The notes: generated by a model not told the origin, from the sequence alone. A DNA stretch of 44,636 nt from Planctomycetota bacterium (GCA_004376375.1 SOJX01000103.1:1-44636), one strand, 5' to 3'; positions 32,993-42,950 are shown, counted from the stretch's first letter. Made by a program: numbers and translations.

Positions 32993-33952
32993 ATGGGCAA
33001 ACGCGCCTTAACGGCTGGGCGGCCGCCTTTGACGTCGTCCGAGAGTTTTCGCGGACCCGAGCCTGAAAATGGCAACCAGGCAAACAACCCTCGTGTCGGG
33101 GGCTACGTTCGAGTTTCACAGGAGCGCCAGGTAAAAAATGGCTATGGTTTGGATTCCCAGGTCACGGACGTTCAGCGATATGCAAAGTTTCGTGGTTGGG
33201 AAACTGCAAAAATCTACATGGAGAAAGGTGTCTCCGGCTACAAAAAGGCGCGCCCCGCACTCGACCAACTGCTTGCGGACGCTCGGGCAGGAAAACTCGA
33301 TGTTGTGATTTTCCCCTCAATCGACCGTGCCGCGCGCTCGGTGCGTGACATGATCGAGATCGACACCGGACTCCGCGAGTCGAATGTCATTGTCATATTC
33401 GCCCGAGAAGGTGTCGATACTTCAAAACCTATAGGTCAGTTCTTCAGAAACATCTGCGCCTCGCTCGCGCAGTTCGAGGGGAAGCTCATTTACGAACGCC
33501 TCACGAAAGGCAGGGAACGGAAAGCAGCAAAAGGAGGTTACACTGGAGGTTGGCTTCCTTACGGTTACCGCCTCCACAAACACCGAGTTGAAGTGGTCAA
33601 GGAGGAGGCGAGCGCGGTACGGCTCATCTACACCCTGCGGCTTCAGGGCAGATCGTTTCGCGAGATTGTTGACGAACTCAACCGTCGCGAGCTGAAGACT
33701 GCTAAGGGAGGCCCTTGGAGGTTCAGTACAGTCCAAAACATTGTCCATAATATTTTCTACGCAGGATATACCAGGCTGGGAGATGAGTACGTGCGTGGTT
33801 CTCACCAACCCATCATCAGCGTGGAAAGGTTTAATAAGACTCAGGAGGTTCTTCAGGCATGGCGGACCCCAGGAAGAATTAAGCCGCGCGCGCCCGCCTG
33901 CCGGAGCACGCTCCAGAAAGTGATTCGGCTTCCAGGAAAGAGTAGAACATGA
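32993..33952 (+). CDS. Serine recombinase, first of an overlapping pair
   Basis: The start at 32993 is set by a perfect AAGGAGGT at 32979-32986. The catalytic domain shows GYVRVSQE with nucleophile S42, GLDSQ, GVSGYKKARPALDQLL, VIFPSIDRAARSV and YERLTKGRERKAAKGGY. The recombinase domain WLPYGYR...VVKEEASAVRLIYTLRLQGRSFREIVDEL...GPWRFSTVQNIVHNIFYAGYTR follows. At 319 residues it lacks the zinc ribbon and coiled-coil tail of large serine integrases; the final residues (RAPACRSTLQKVIRLPGK) look non-conserved. It overlaps the next recombinase gene by 4 bases (ATGA), so the two are translated together. A site-specific integration or excision role for the island is inferred. Confidence 0.85.
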   Translation: MGKRALTAGRPPLTSSESFRGPEPENGNQANNPRVGGYVRVSQERQVKNGYGLDSQVTDVQRYAKFRGWETAKIYMEKGVSGYKKARPALDQLLADARAGKLDVVIFPSIDRAARSVRDMIEIDTGLRESNVIVIFAREGVDTSKPIGQFFRNICASLAQFEGKLIYERLTKGRERKAAKGGYTGGWLPYGYRLHKHRVEVVKEEASAVRLIYTLRLQGRSFREIVDELNRRELKTAKGGPWRFSTVQNIVHNIFYAGYTRLGDEYVRGSHQPIISVERFNKTQEVLQAWRTPGRIKPRAPACRSTLQKVIRLPGKSRT

Positions 33953-34743
33953 TCGGACAGCGAGAGACACCCAACGGCAGAATCCGCGCCGCCGGTTACA
34001 TCCGCGTGAGCCAGGAGCGGAATGTCGACCGTCACGGCCTCGATGCGCAGGAGATCGATGTCCATCGCTACATCGAGTATATGCAGTGGGAGCTTTCCGA
34101 AGTCTACCGCGAGGAAGGCGTATCCGGCTACAAGCGCGAGCGGCCGGCCCTTGATAGGATGCTCGCGGATGCGAAAACCCGCCGTTTCGATGTCGCTGTT
34201 TTCCCTTCAATCGACCGCATCGCGCGCTCGGTCAAGGATACCATTGCAATCGAGGAGAAGCTCCGAGAGTGCGGAATCAGCGTGGTGTTTGTACGTGAAG
34301 GAATCGACACTGCAACCCCGGTGGGCGAGTTCTTCCGCAACGTGATGTCTTCTATCGCGGAATTCGAAGGCCACTTAATACATGAGCGAATGCTAAAAGG
34401 CCTGCGCGCCAAAGCTTCGCAGGGCGGCTACACCGGAACATGGCTGCCCTACGGCTACAGGGCGGTCGACGGCGAAGTGGTCGTGGCCAAGAAGGAGGCG
34501 ACCATCGTCAGGCGAATATTCCGCTGGCGGGCGAGTGGGAAATCGCTCCGCTGGATGGCGCAAAAACTCAACGAGGACGGAGTGCCCACGCTGCACAACA
34601 AGAAGTGGTACCCGTCGACCATCTGGGATCTCTACCGAAACCGCTTCTATACAGGCAAGTCGAAATTCAACGATGGCTGGATCGAAGGCCAGCACGAAGC
34701 CATCGTACCCGAAGAACTCTTCCGAGATTCAAATGCGGAATAG
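33949..34743 (+). CDS. Serine recombinase, second of the pair, probably truncated
   Basis: The 264-residue protein parallels the first through GYIRVSQE (S21), EEGVSGYKRERPALDRML, VAVFPSIDRIARSV, HERMLKGLRAKASQGGY and NEDGVPTLHNKKWYPSTIWDLYRN. It ends abruptly at VPEELFRDSNAE, whereas family members continue with a zinc ribbon, so the 3' end appears cut where the composition changes near 34.73-34.75 kb. A short in-frame-like scrap (KLKQQVCKLYRAA) follows in another frame. The two recombinases are related to each other but clearly diverged. Paired adjacent serine recombinases recall the ccrA-ccrB arrangement of SCC elements, though both are much shorter. Confidence 0.75.
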   Translation: MIGQRETPNGRIRAAGYIRVSQERNVDRHGLDAQEIDVHRYIEYMQWELSEVYREEGVSGYKRERPALDRMLADAKTRRFDVAVFPSIDRIARSVKDTIAIEEKLRECGISVVFVREGIDTATPVGEFFRNVMSSIAEFEGHLIHERMLKGLRAKASQGGYTGTWLPYGYRAVDGEVVVAKKEATIVRRIFRWRASGKSLRWMAQKLNEDGVPTLHNKKWYPSTIWDLYRNRFYTGKSKFNDGWIEGQHEAIVPEELFRDSNAE

Positions 34744-34814
34744 ACCATTACCCGATGCGAAACTGAAACAACAAGTTTGCAAATTATATCGCGCCGCCTG
34801 AAAAATCCATTACA

Positions 34815-35048
34815 TTGCCAACTGTAATGTTAGACGTACTAAATGATGAGATATTGCCTGGTTTGTATTACAGCGCTGGCGTTTTTCTCGGCAGCATATA
34901 TGAGAAGGGAAAACATATTAGCCGAATTATAGTGGTAAATTTGGTCATCTGTAATGACGGAAAGACTCAAGCTGAAGAAATACAGGTACAACTTTCATTG
35001 CCTGACAATTTAACTCCCATTACGGATCTGGCGCTACTAAAAAACTGA
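34815..35048 (+). CDS. Small ORF of unknown function, possibly a fragment
   Basis: A 77-residue frame (MPTVMLDVLND ... VVNLVICNDGKTQAEEIQVQLSLPDN) has protein-like composition, and its second half reads like a beta strand pair of a longer domain. There is no ribosome binding site and the first residues are ordinary. It lies at the left end of the AT-rich part, next to the recombinases. It may be a real small gene or a decayed remnant. Confidence 0.35.
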   Translation: MPTVMLDVLNDEILPGLYYSAGVFLGSIYEKGKHISRIIVVNLVICNDGKTQAEEIQVQLSLPDNLTPITDLALLKN

Positions 35049-35055
35049 TCCAGTT

Positions 35056-37242
35056 CTAATCTCGTTTCCAAATTACTGCAGATCCGTCTGTAGACATTGT
35101 AGTGATATGACTGCCATCTGGACTTATTGCAACATTTCGTATTTCTTTATGGCTATTCAATTCCATTGAGGATCCATTTCTTAATTCGTGCAATACTGCA
35201 TTGCCCAACCCCAAGCTTACCATTAAGTCTTTTTTCATGCTGTATTTATTGAATCTTCCATCCTGCTCAAGACAAATATTCCAGGTATTAATGTCCCATA
35301 TGCATATACCGTAATCGGAGGTTGCTGCAATAAAGAACTTATTATCTGGACTGAAAGCTAGCCTAAGATCAGGATCATAACACGGGTAGTCCAAGCATTT
35401 TGTTTGCTTGCCACTCTTCTGGTCCCATATCATGATTGTCCCATCGTCCGATGATGATGCCAAGAATCTTCCGTTCGGGCTGAATACCAAGCAGTTTATA
35501 TTGTCAGAATGCCCTTCGAATGAATGTACAGGTTTTCCTGATTGAGAATCAAATCGGACCAACTTTCCGTCCATATCGCCAGCAATTATATATCTTCCAC
35601 TTTTACTGAAAATTGCCGCGCTGCAATAGCTTTCTTCTGATTTGAAACAACATGTTTCATTCCCGTTTTTCGCGTCCCATATTCTGATTGTGCCATCCTG
35701 TGAGATTGTAAGGAGGCGCTCTGAACTATGGTCGAATATTGCACTATCAATGCTGCCTGTATGACCTTCAAGGTAGTGTAATTCTCTACCGGTTCCAGCA
35801 TCCCATATACGCGCCGTATTATCGAAAGAAGCTGTAGCAATTAATTTCGAATCTGTACTAAGTACAGCTGTATTAACGTGTTCCCAATGACCTTCCAGTT
35901 TTAACTCTTTACCGTTGGGAAGCGTTACTTCAGTATAATCCCCTAAGTGTATAAAATCGAGCAAGCCTGGAAAGCAGGTGCTGACAGATAGTTCTTTCCC
36001 TATTTTATAATCCCATATACTGATACTTGACAACTGGCCACGCATGGAATAAATAATGGTCGCAAACCTACTATCTTTGCTGAAGCAAAGGCTCTCAATA
36101 TTGATTAATGCTGACGGGTCTTTTTGATTGAAAATCAGTTCATAAATCTGACTTCCCGTCATGGCGTCCACAATAAAAGGAACTAGGGACTCAAATGTTC
36201 TGGATGCAGCAATTACCATCTTCCCATCGTGGCTAAAATTTATACCTGCATCATTAGAAATATCGTATTGAGGTCTTATGCAGCACATTTCCTGGCCAGT
36301 TTCAGCATCCCATATGCGAATGGTTCCATCGTAAGATGCACTTGCAACACAGGTCCCATCTGGGCCAAAAACCGCATGAGATAATGCGGCTTCATGTCCG
36401 CTGAACCGGCAAATCTCTTTCCCATCGGCTACATTCCAAATGCATGCAGTTTCAGCAGTGCATTCGGTAATCGCGTACCTGCCGTCTGGGCCAAAGCAAC
36501 CTCCCATAATAGAAGCTGAATGCCCCTTGAGCATGTGCATCTGCGAGAAAGAAATCACAGGTTCGTTATTATGCTCAATATGAGGGTGTTCAGTGGAAAG
36601 CAATTCTTCATGTGCTTCCTCATCAAACTGCTCAGTATTATTATGTTCTTCAGCGACTGGCAAAATGATTTTTGGTAAACAGGTTCTTCCCTCGGGAAGG
36701 TCATCATTCAAGAGAAGGGTTTCAGTAAAAAGACAATCTTCATCGCAGGGTGTACTCGCAAACGGTTCTTTTCTCAAAGCTTTCTCAAGCAAGTCGCTTA
36801 CTTCGGTTGCTTGCGGATGCAGTGGTTCTATTTCGAGGAATTTTCGATAATCTTTTATTGCCCCTTCAAAATCTCCAACAGCATCGAGAACGCAGCCGCG
36901 ATTCCAATAGGCCATAGCAAGCTGAGGGTTAAGTTCAATTGCATGATTGCAGTCTTTTAAAGCTTCATTATAACAACTTTTTTTGAGGAGAGCGTCGCTT
37001 CGATTGACATAAACCTCTGGGATACCAGGATCAATTTCAATTGCACGATCAAAGTCTTCGATTGCGCTCTCAATATTACCCAAAAAAGTGAGAGCAGCAC
37101 CTCGGTTTATTAATGGCAAAGCGTAAAATGGATGACATTCAATTGATTTACTCCATTGCCTGATTGCGCCTTCCAAATCTCCAATCTCTTGGCTGCGAAC
37201 TCCAGCGTTATAATGTTTTTGGGCAAGTTCTGGGTCGATCAT
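35056..37242 (-). CDS. TPR-WD40 protein
   Basis: I start at the ATG at 37242 because GGAG lies 7 bases upstream; a GTG four codons earlier is less likely. Four TPRs fill about residues 8-150 (LINRGAALTFLGNIESAIEDFD, YWNRGCVLDAVGDFEGAIKDYR). A spacer of 80 residues follows, then about ten WD40 units from 230 to the end, ranging from near-consensus (GHSDNINCLVFSPNGRFL...GTIMIW) to degenerate. It lies 64 bp downstream of the helicase-nuclease gene on the same strand, so co-transcription is likely. The propeller could recognise a ligand or stabilise a complex; a partnership with the helicase is inferred only from position. Confidence 0.85.
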   Translation of the reverse strand: MIDPELAQKHYNAGVRSQEIGDLEGAIRQWSKSIECHPFYALPLINRGAALTFLGNIESAIEDFDRAIEIDPGIPEVYVNRSDALLKKSCYNEALKDCNHAIELNPQLAMAYWNRGCVLDAVGDFEGAIKDYRKFLEIEPLHPQATEVSDLLEKALRKEPFASTPCDEDCLFTETLLLNDDLPEGRTCLPKIILPVAEEHNNTEQFDEEAHEELLSTEHPHIEHNNEPVISFSQMHMLKGHSASIMGGCFGPDGRYAITECTAETACIWNVADGKEICRFSGHEAALSHAVFGPDGTCVASASYDGTIRIWDAETGQEMCCIRPQYDISNDAGINFSHDGKMVIAASRTFESLVPFIVDAMTGSQIYELIFNQKDPSALINIESLCFSKDSRFATIIYSMRGQLSSISIWDYKIGKELSVSTCFPGLLDFIHLGDYTEVTLPNGKELKLEGHWEHVNTAVLSTDSKLIATASFDNTARIWDAGTGRELHYLEGHTGSIDSAIFDHSSERLLTISQDGTIRIWDAKNGNETCCFKSEESYCSAAIFSKSGRYIIAGDMDGKLVRFDSQSGKPVHSFEGHSDNINCLVFSPNGRFLASSSDDGTIMIWDQKSGKQTKCLDYPCYDPDLRLAFSPDNKFFIAATSDYGICIWDINTWNICLEQDGRFNKYSMKKDLMVSLGLGNAVLHELRNGSSMELNSHKEIRNVAISPDGSHITTMSTDGSAVIWKRD

Positions 37243-37306
37243 AATTATCTCCACCCGTATTGCATCAACATAAGAGTTTCACCCCGTAATTGCAGCAGGG
37301 ATTAAA

Positions 37307-40300
37307 CTAATCCGATTCCACGAAATATATCATTCCATTAGGCTTATTTTCTATTACATTACCCTTTATCATTTTCCTTATCACTTTGCCAATTTTGTTG
37401 CTTGTGTTGTCGTGAACTGCATGAAAACCAAACAGCTTGGCGGTTCTGTTTATTAAATCTTCGCGTGCTGTCGAGAACTGATATTTCAGTACCAGCCTTA
37501 CTGCTTCAGCAATCTCCTGGTCACAGATCAACTCTATCTTCGGTGATGGGTCGTTATATCGCCTTCTTACTCTGCATTTACCTTGGTTCCTAGGCCAAAG
37601 GAACTTGCCTTTTGTGCTGATCATTTTATCCTTGATTGCGACTTTAATAGCATTATAGATTGCGTCTTTTACTCTCTTCCCGGCCCTTCCCAGTCCCCAG
37701 AGCACCCTTATTCTTCTAATTAACTCATCTTCACAAATCGGGCCTTCAGCTTCTACTACTTTTGTAACTGCTTTTGCCAACTGCCAAGGCGAAACTCTGT
37801 GAATAGGCTCGTAAGAGGGTATATTAAGCGACATACAAGTATCATATTCGTCTATCTCATCTTCAATACAATCGCCCGATTTGGAACGCTTTTTTCTCTT
37901 CATTCTTTCTATTTTGCGGGTGGGTGCTTTAACCGGGGAGTTTTTTTTTGAGTGGTGCGTTCCAGTTCCCTGGTCTATTAGATTGCGGATGTAAGAATAC
38001 AACTTGTCCCGGCATTCCTTCCTGTTCCTGTACCAGTCGGTTGACCAGATTCTGTAGATATGCCATCCCAGATTTTCCAAAACCTGCTGCCGCAGCCTGT
38101 CCCGATCCCGTGCTACTCTAGAACTGTGATATTTTGCTCCATCGCACTCGACGGCAAGCAGGTATCTTCCCGGGTTTCCGGGATCAACTATAGCCAGATC
38201 TATGCGAAAACCGGCGCATCCGACCTGCTTCCTTACCTCGAAACCGCTGTCTCTCAGAAACTCATATACTGAATCCTCGAATGGAGAATCAGTATCCTGG
38301 CCGGTCTCGATATAGCTTTTAAGGTTCCGGTTCTCAGCGTAATCCAGAAACACTTTGAATGACCTCACACCGAACGGAGAGGTCGCGTCAACCGCAAGAT
38401 CGCTTGCACGGAAATTCGAGAACACGACGGTTTTTTCCCTGGCCCTCGTTATCAATACGTTCAGCCTGCGCTCCCCGCCAGCGTGGTTTACAGGTCCGAA
38501 ATTCCTTGAAAACCTGCCCTGATCGTCGAACCCGTAGCATACGCTGATAAAGATGACGTCTCGTTCATCTCCTTGTATAGTCTCCAGATTTTTTACAAAA
38601 CAGTATTCATATTTTTTCCTCTCGAAATAATCCCCGAGCTCCGGGTTGTTCATTAACTGCAGTTCTATTTCTTCTTCGATTGCTTTCTGCTGTTTTACAT
38701 TAAAAGTACCAATCCCCAAGCTCTTGTCAGGGAAATTCGTATAGTGCTCCATCGCCGCCTTCGCCACTTCCCGGGCTTCGTACCGATTTATGGAACTGCG
38801 TCCCCTATCGTATTTTGCTTCAGGTAGGTAAACGAACTTCAATCCCAGCGCGTCCGACTTGTCAAGCGAGGACGGGTAAATAAGAAGCCTGTTATCGTAG
38901 AATTCCTGGTTGGAAACCGCAATCAAGGACTCGTGTCTGCTCCTGTAATGCCAACTGAGCACCTTGGTCGGGAAACTCCTTTTGCACAGATGCAGAATAC
39001 TTTCCACGTCCGAAACAGGTGCGGACTCGTCAAATTCTTCATCTTCCTCTTGAGCCTCGATGACATGGTCGAAGAACCTGGTCGGCGGTAGCTGCCTCGT
39101 ATCTCCCAGCACGACAACCTGTGTTCCTCTAAGAAGCGCTCCAAGCGCATCCTGTGGCCGGACCTGGCTTGCCTCATCGAATATAATCACATCGAAACTG
39201 GCGGCCCGCGGATCCAGGAATTGTGCTATCGACAGGGGACTCATCATGAAACAGGGTTTGATCTTCTGGATAAGCCTGCCTGTCTTTGTAATCAGTTTCC
39301 GAATCGGCATATGGCCGCGTTTCCTGGAAAACTCACCCAATAATATCCCGGCTTCGGAACCGCGTGAAGCTCCACCAGAGATAGCCGGTCTGTCATGAAA
39401 TAACTTGTGGGCAAGCCTCTGCCTATTGCATGCAATAATTTCGCGGTCTATTACGGAGAAACGATGTATCTTCTTTTCGTGCAACTCTCCTACAAAGCTT
39501 GCCAGGATCGGGTAGTCATTGAACGTATCCTTCAATATCTGGTCTGAAACATTTGAGTGAAAACATTGTAATATATCTTCCGAAACCACTTCATCTTTGT
39601 AAATGGCCGGGATCATCGGTTCGGCAACCGTTTCCTTGCACTTGTTTAGCAAGAACAGGAATTGCCCCCATCTCTGCAGACGGTTTATCGAACCTGACCA
39701 CTTATTTATCAGGCTGGAAAATTCATTTAGGCTTACATCAGAAGCCTTCTTGTTGAGAAGTTTCTGAAAATTCGTTCCAAGCTTCTTTAGCAACTCGTTT
39801 CTTTTCTCAATTAAACCTTTGGCTTTTGCCACTACTGAGCTAATCAGACTTTTCAATTCATCTTTGTTGAATCCTTCGCTGATAACTTCGGCTGTTCCAT
39901 CCGTTGCGATACCGGCACGGAGGAATTGATGGAACTTGACAATCCATTCAACCAGCGGACGCATTTTATCTGGATTGCTCCGCTCCAAATCCCAGTAACT
40001 CCCGAACAGTTTTTCGCCCTGGGATGCCGAATCTCTAATATCATTCCTTTCCTTTATATATTTCTGCAGGCGCGAGAGGTCTTTTCTAATAAGATGACGC
40101 TGTCTGGGTGGATCTGTTTTATAAAGCTCAAAGATTTCCCGTTTCAGCGCCCTGTATCGACCGCTAAAAATTCTGAACAGCTTCACAGAACGAACTTTGT
40201 ATTCTGATAAAAGACTTTTTATGTCCTCATCAAGAGCTTCCTCTTTAAACCTGGAAAGGACATCTTCGCCAAGTGCCTGGTTCTTTTCAATAACCTCGAT

Positions 40301-42079
40301 AAGTTGGTTTGCTTTCTTTTGTTCCGATGGCCAATCGTTTCCGGTTATAACCTTCACGCCTATAGGACTGGATAATAACATTGTGTTTGCAACTGAAAGG
40401 CATTTAGACAGATCGGCCAAAGTCTCTGGTGCTTTCAGTTGCGTGAACCGGATCAAACCGTCTATCGCGCTCTTAAGATCCTCTAGCCCGGACTTGCATG
40501 CCGCCAACAGTTCCTCGACTTCTTCCTGATCGGACGGCAGCACAGTACCCGGATAACATCCTTTCCAGGGATTCACTTTTATTGGTGCAACAAGCTCAAG
40601 TGCTTCTGAAACATTTTTTAGCGATATTTCGGCATCTGTTAGCTGGCTTTGGGTCCAGTTCTTAGGGTCTTTGAACGAAATCCTGCACGCTTTTCTGTTG
40701 TTATCAATAAAGTGCTTTACAGCATCCTCCTTGCTGCAGAACAATGAGAATGGTGTACGTGCAATCTTGCCATATGGTACGCGGAGCGCTTTCGCATATG
40801 CATTGAGATTGCTTTTCAGGTTCTCCAGTTCCTTGAAGTGCTTAGCAAGCTCGATACCTTTTGGAGGGTAATTTTCAATGGAACGTTGCATTTCCTTCAG
40901 GAATTCTTTCTTTTTTGACTTTCGACTGTGCAGTTCAAGGCAAAATTCGCCAAGTCCAATATGATCTAGACGGCTTTTAACTACTTCCAACGCAGCCATT
41001 TTCTCACTTACGAAAAGTACACTTTTCCCCGCCGATAGAAGCTCGGCGATCATATTCGATATGGTTTGTGACTTGCCCGTACCTGGTGGACCTTCCACGA
41101 CAAGATTCATGCCGCTTTTCACATCCTCTATAGTAGCAATTTGGGAGGGGTCCGCGTCCATAACGTGAAACAACTCGCTTGCGTGTAGCTTTTCATCAAT
41201 TTCGTTTTCGTCAAAGCCTTTTTGCCTTAACGAATCAGGAGATGGGTCAAATATTTCTTTTATCAGCGGGTGATCTGCAGGCGACGTTTCATCCGGCCAG
41301 GTTTCGGGGTCCAAATCCATATACATTACGAATTTTGTAAAACTGAAGAATCCCAAATGTACTTCTGAAAGAACCTGCCAATCAGGATGCGATTTCATTG
41401 CGTTTACAACGGACTGAAAATAGCTGTCGATGCCGGTTTTTTCTTCCGGCATTTCGAATTCAGGCAACAATACTCCTTGTTCTTTCAGTTTCTCCGCCAG
41501 AGATATGTTTGTAATGAAATCTTCGCCGCTCCAACTGAGTCCAAACGAGGCACCGACTTTTTTGCGTGATAGTTCTACCGGAACAAGGACTAGCGGAGCC
41601 AGAGCCTTTTTATCCCGATTCCTGGCGTCCGCCCATTCAAGAAAGCCCAAGGCCAAGTATAGGACAGTATAGCCTTGCTCCTCCAGGATCGATTCTGCCC
41701 CCTTATAAATGTAAAAGAGGCGTTTCTGAAGAGCCTCTTTTGTCAATTCGGTTTGCAGATACTTGTCCGTATGGCGCTCGGAAACTTCGATCTCCACATC
41801 GGGCAGTTTCCAAAGCTTCTTGGTCTCTTCCTTCGTCAACCCGGATGAAACTTCGATCTGCCCGTTTTCATTTACATGGACCTCTTCTTTTCTTTTTTTT
41901 CCAAGAAAGCGCATTGTCTTCTGATCGATTGCAAGGATTTGGTAAACTTCGGAAGGGATCTCATCAATAATACGGATAGAGCGCCTCGATGAGGGGCGAA
42001 AATTTAGAAGCTGGTTTCTAAGCGTAAGGTCCAGCAGGCTTTGCCTAGCAAGGTGTAACTGTCTTTCGATTTCAGTCAT
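37307..42079 (-). CDS. DUF4011-SF1 helicase-Vsr-like nuclease-DUF3320 protein
   Basis: This 1590-residue protein carries an N-terminal DUF4011-type head (about 1-300). A split SF1 (UPF1/DNA2-like) helicase follows: Walker A GPPGTGKS at 330-337, Walker B DEAS at 968-971, VVLGDTRQLPP, LSWHYRSRHE, QGDERDVIF and RRLNVLITRARE. A long helical insert (390-940) separates the halves. A restriction-type nuclease (about 1255-1350) has E1268, D1294 and E1311-C-D-G, as in the Vsr/DUF559-like MTES_1575 type. A DUF3320-like winged-helix tail (about 1420-1590) closes it. Proteins of this architecture are reported among phage-defence genes. A consensus TATAAT at 42136-42141 (minus) gives a possible promoter. 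It leads the operon with the TPR-WD40 gene. Confidence 0.9.
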   Translation of the reverse strand: MTEIERQLHLARQSLLDLTLRNQLLNFRPSSRRSIRIIDEIPSEVYQILAIDQKTMRFLGKKRKEEVHVNENGQIEVSSGLTKEETKKLWKLPDVEIEVSERHTDKYLQTELTKEALQKRLFYIYKGAESILEEQGYTVLYLALGFLEWADARNRDKKALAPLVLVPVELSRKKVGASFGLSWSGEDFITNISLAEKLKEQGVLLPEFEMPEEKTGIDSYFQSVVNAMKSHPDWQVLSEVHLGFFSFTKFVMYMDLDPETWPDETSPADHPLIKEIFDPSPDSLRQKGFDENEIDEKLHASELFHVMDADPSQIATIEDVKSGMNLVVEGPPGTGKSQTISNMIAELLSAGKSVLFVSEKMAALEVVKSRLDHIGLGEFCLELHSRKSKKKEFLKEMQRSIENYPPKGIELAKHFKELENLKSNLNAYAKALRVPYGKIARTPFSLFCSKEDAVKHFIDNNRKACRISFKDPKNWTQSQLTDAEISLKNVSEALELVAPIKVNPWKGCYPGTVLPSDQEEVEELLAACKSGLEDLKSAIDGLIRFTQLKAPETLADLSKCLSVANTMLLSSPIGVKVITGNDWPSEQKKANQLIEVIEKNQALGEDVLSRFKEEALDEDIKSLLSEYKVRSVKLFRIFSGRYRALKREIFELYKTDPPRQRHLIRKDLSRLQKYIKERNDIRDSASQGEKLFGSYWDLERSNPDKMRPLVEWIVKFHQFLRAGIATDGTAEVISEGFNKDELKSLISSVVAKAKGLIEKRNELLKKLGTNFQKLLNKKASDVSLNEFSSLINKWSGSINRLQRWGQFLFLLNKCKETVAEPMIPAIYKDEVVSEDILQCFHSNVSDQILKDTFNDYPILASFVGELHEKKIHRFSVIDREIIACNRQRLAHKLFHDRPAISGGASRGSEAGILLGEFSRKRGHMPIRKLITKTGRLIQKIKPCFMMSPLSIAQFLDPRAASFDVIIFDEASQVRPQDALGALLRGTQVVVLGDTRQLPPTRFFDHVIEAQEEDEEFDESAPVSDVESILHLCKRSFPTKVLSWHYRSRHESLIAVSNQEFYDNRLLIYPSSLDKSDALGLKFVYLPEAKYDRGRSSINRYEAREVAKAAMEHYTNFPDKSLGIGTFNVKQQKAIEEEIELQLMNNPELGDYFERKKYEYCFVKNLETIQGDERDVIFISVCYGFDDQGRFSRNFGPVNHAGGERRLNVLITRAREKTVVFSNFRASDLAVDATSPFGVRSFKVFLDYAENRNLKSYIETGQDTDSPFEDSVYEFLRDSGFEVRKQVGCAGFRIDLAIVDPGNPGRYLLAVECDGAKYHSSRVARDRDRLRQQVLENLGWHIYRIWSTDWYRNRKECRDKLYSYIRNLIDQGTGTHHSKKNSPVKAPTRKIERMKRKKRSKSGDCIEDEIDEYDTCMSLNIPSYEPIHRVSPWQLAKAVTKVVEAEGPICEDELIRRIRVLWGLGRAGKRVKDAIYNAIKVAIKDKMISTKGKFLWPRNQGKCRVRRRYNDPSPKIELICDQEIAEAVRLVLKYQFSTAREDLINRTAKLFGFHAVHDNTSNKIGKVIRKMIKGNVIENKPNGMIYFVESD

Positions 42080-42609
42080 GTTTGTTTCATCTAATGAGAT
42101 ATTAGGGTAAATATACTAATCTCGCATAAGATAATATTATACATTTGGAGATGTGTTTTACCAGTAACTATGGAAATTTTTGAATTTCCCGAGATACGGT
42201 AAACGCTCGGCCCCTTCGAACCGTGCTACCCATTGCGGGCGGTAGGTTTCAGGACGGCTGCGCTCCGAAGGTTTCATACGCGTCTGCGGCGGTCTCGACA
42301 ATATCGGAAATTAAAACAATGGCATGAATCCGTATATGTTTCCTATCAGGAACATGAATGGGTTTTTTGTTTTTATCTCGTATTTGATTGTCTGAGCGGA
42401 TTGCTTTTATTGCGCCAGTCAATTGCCTAAATCCCTTTATTACATCTTTTCGTATATTTGAGATTCGCCTAGTGGTGGGTCTGTTTAAATCTGTATTGAA
42501 TATACTTAGAGCTTTTGTCTCAAAAATACATATGCTGTGTTGGGAAGCAGTAAGTATATCAGTGAGTTCTCTTTCCGAACCGCTTTTATCAATTAGTGGA
42601 TTACGATAG
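42080..42609. other. Intergenic stretch at the right end of the AT-rich segment
   Basis: About 530 bases without a clear gene. They hold the likely promoter of the helicase operon (TATAAT, 42136-42141, minus). A small minus-strand frame at 42158-42277 (39 residues, starting MKPSERSRPETYRPQW) has unusually GC-rich DNA for this region and could be a gene scrap. The rest is AT-rich with no recognised feature. Confidence that any of the small frames is translated is low. Confidence 0.4.
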
Positions 42610-42819
42610 TTGGAGTTTGGGTATATTGTTTCTATTAACGAAGCCCGTCCGAAAGAAGACCGTGGCGGCAGCGGCAGCGGCGGCGGAAGGCGCGGCGGTG
42701 GCTATGGTGGCGGCGGCTATGGTGGCGGCTATGGTGGTGGTGGCCAGCGTGGCGGCGGCGGCCAGCGTAGCGGCGGCGGTGGCCAGCGTGGCGGCGGCGG
42801 TGGCGGCAGGCGCTGGTAA
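42610..42819 (+). pseudogene. 3' remnant of a glycine-rich RNA-binding protein
   Basis: The frame ends with SINEARPKEDRG, which is the last strand of an RRM domain in bacterial glycine-rich RNA-binding proteins, followed by a Gly/Arg/Tyr-rich tail (GGGYGGGGYGGGYGGG, GGQRGGGGQRSGGGG) closing at RRW. The RRM itself is missing: upstream sequence (GYIV) is unrelated and AT-rich, and no good start or ribosome site exists. I read it as the 5'-truncated end of a chromosomal gene cut at the island border. Confidence 0.7.
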
Positions 42820-42950
42820 GTTGATGCTCTACCAAAATTCACCCGACAAGTTCCCGCTAAGGGGCCGCTAAGGAAGTTTGTGTCCGAAATCACAGAATGA
42901 CTCCAAATGTTTTCTTGATACCATCTTGTGCGGATGATTTACCCTGAGGT

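Larger units (their letters stand above)
32748..42609. mobile_element. Integrated accessory segment (genomic island), ends tentative
   Basis: The segment starts at the truncated cyclase-like gene, carries two serine recombinases, then shifts to AT-rich DNA from about 34.75 kb to 42.6 kb, in contrast to the GC-richer flanks. It contains a helicase-nuclease and a TPR-WD40 gene. Its right side meets a string of 3' gene remnants. Terminal repeats are not certain, so the exact ends are approximate. Confidence 0.5.

Noticed and set aside
42596..42871. An alanine-rich protein read in another frame of the Gly-rich stretch
   Set aside because: The same DNA encodes the conserved SINEARPKEDRG end of an RRM protein with its Gly/Arg tail. 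The Ala/Val-rich frame is a by-product of GGC/GGT codons.
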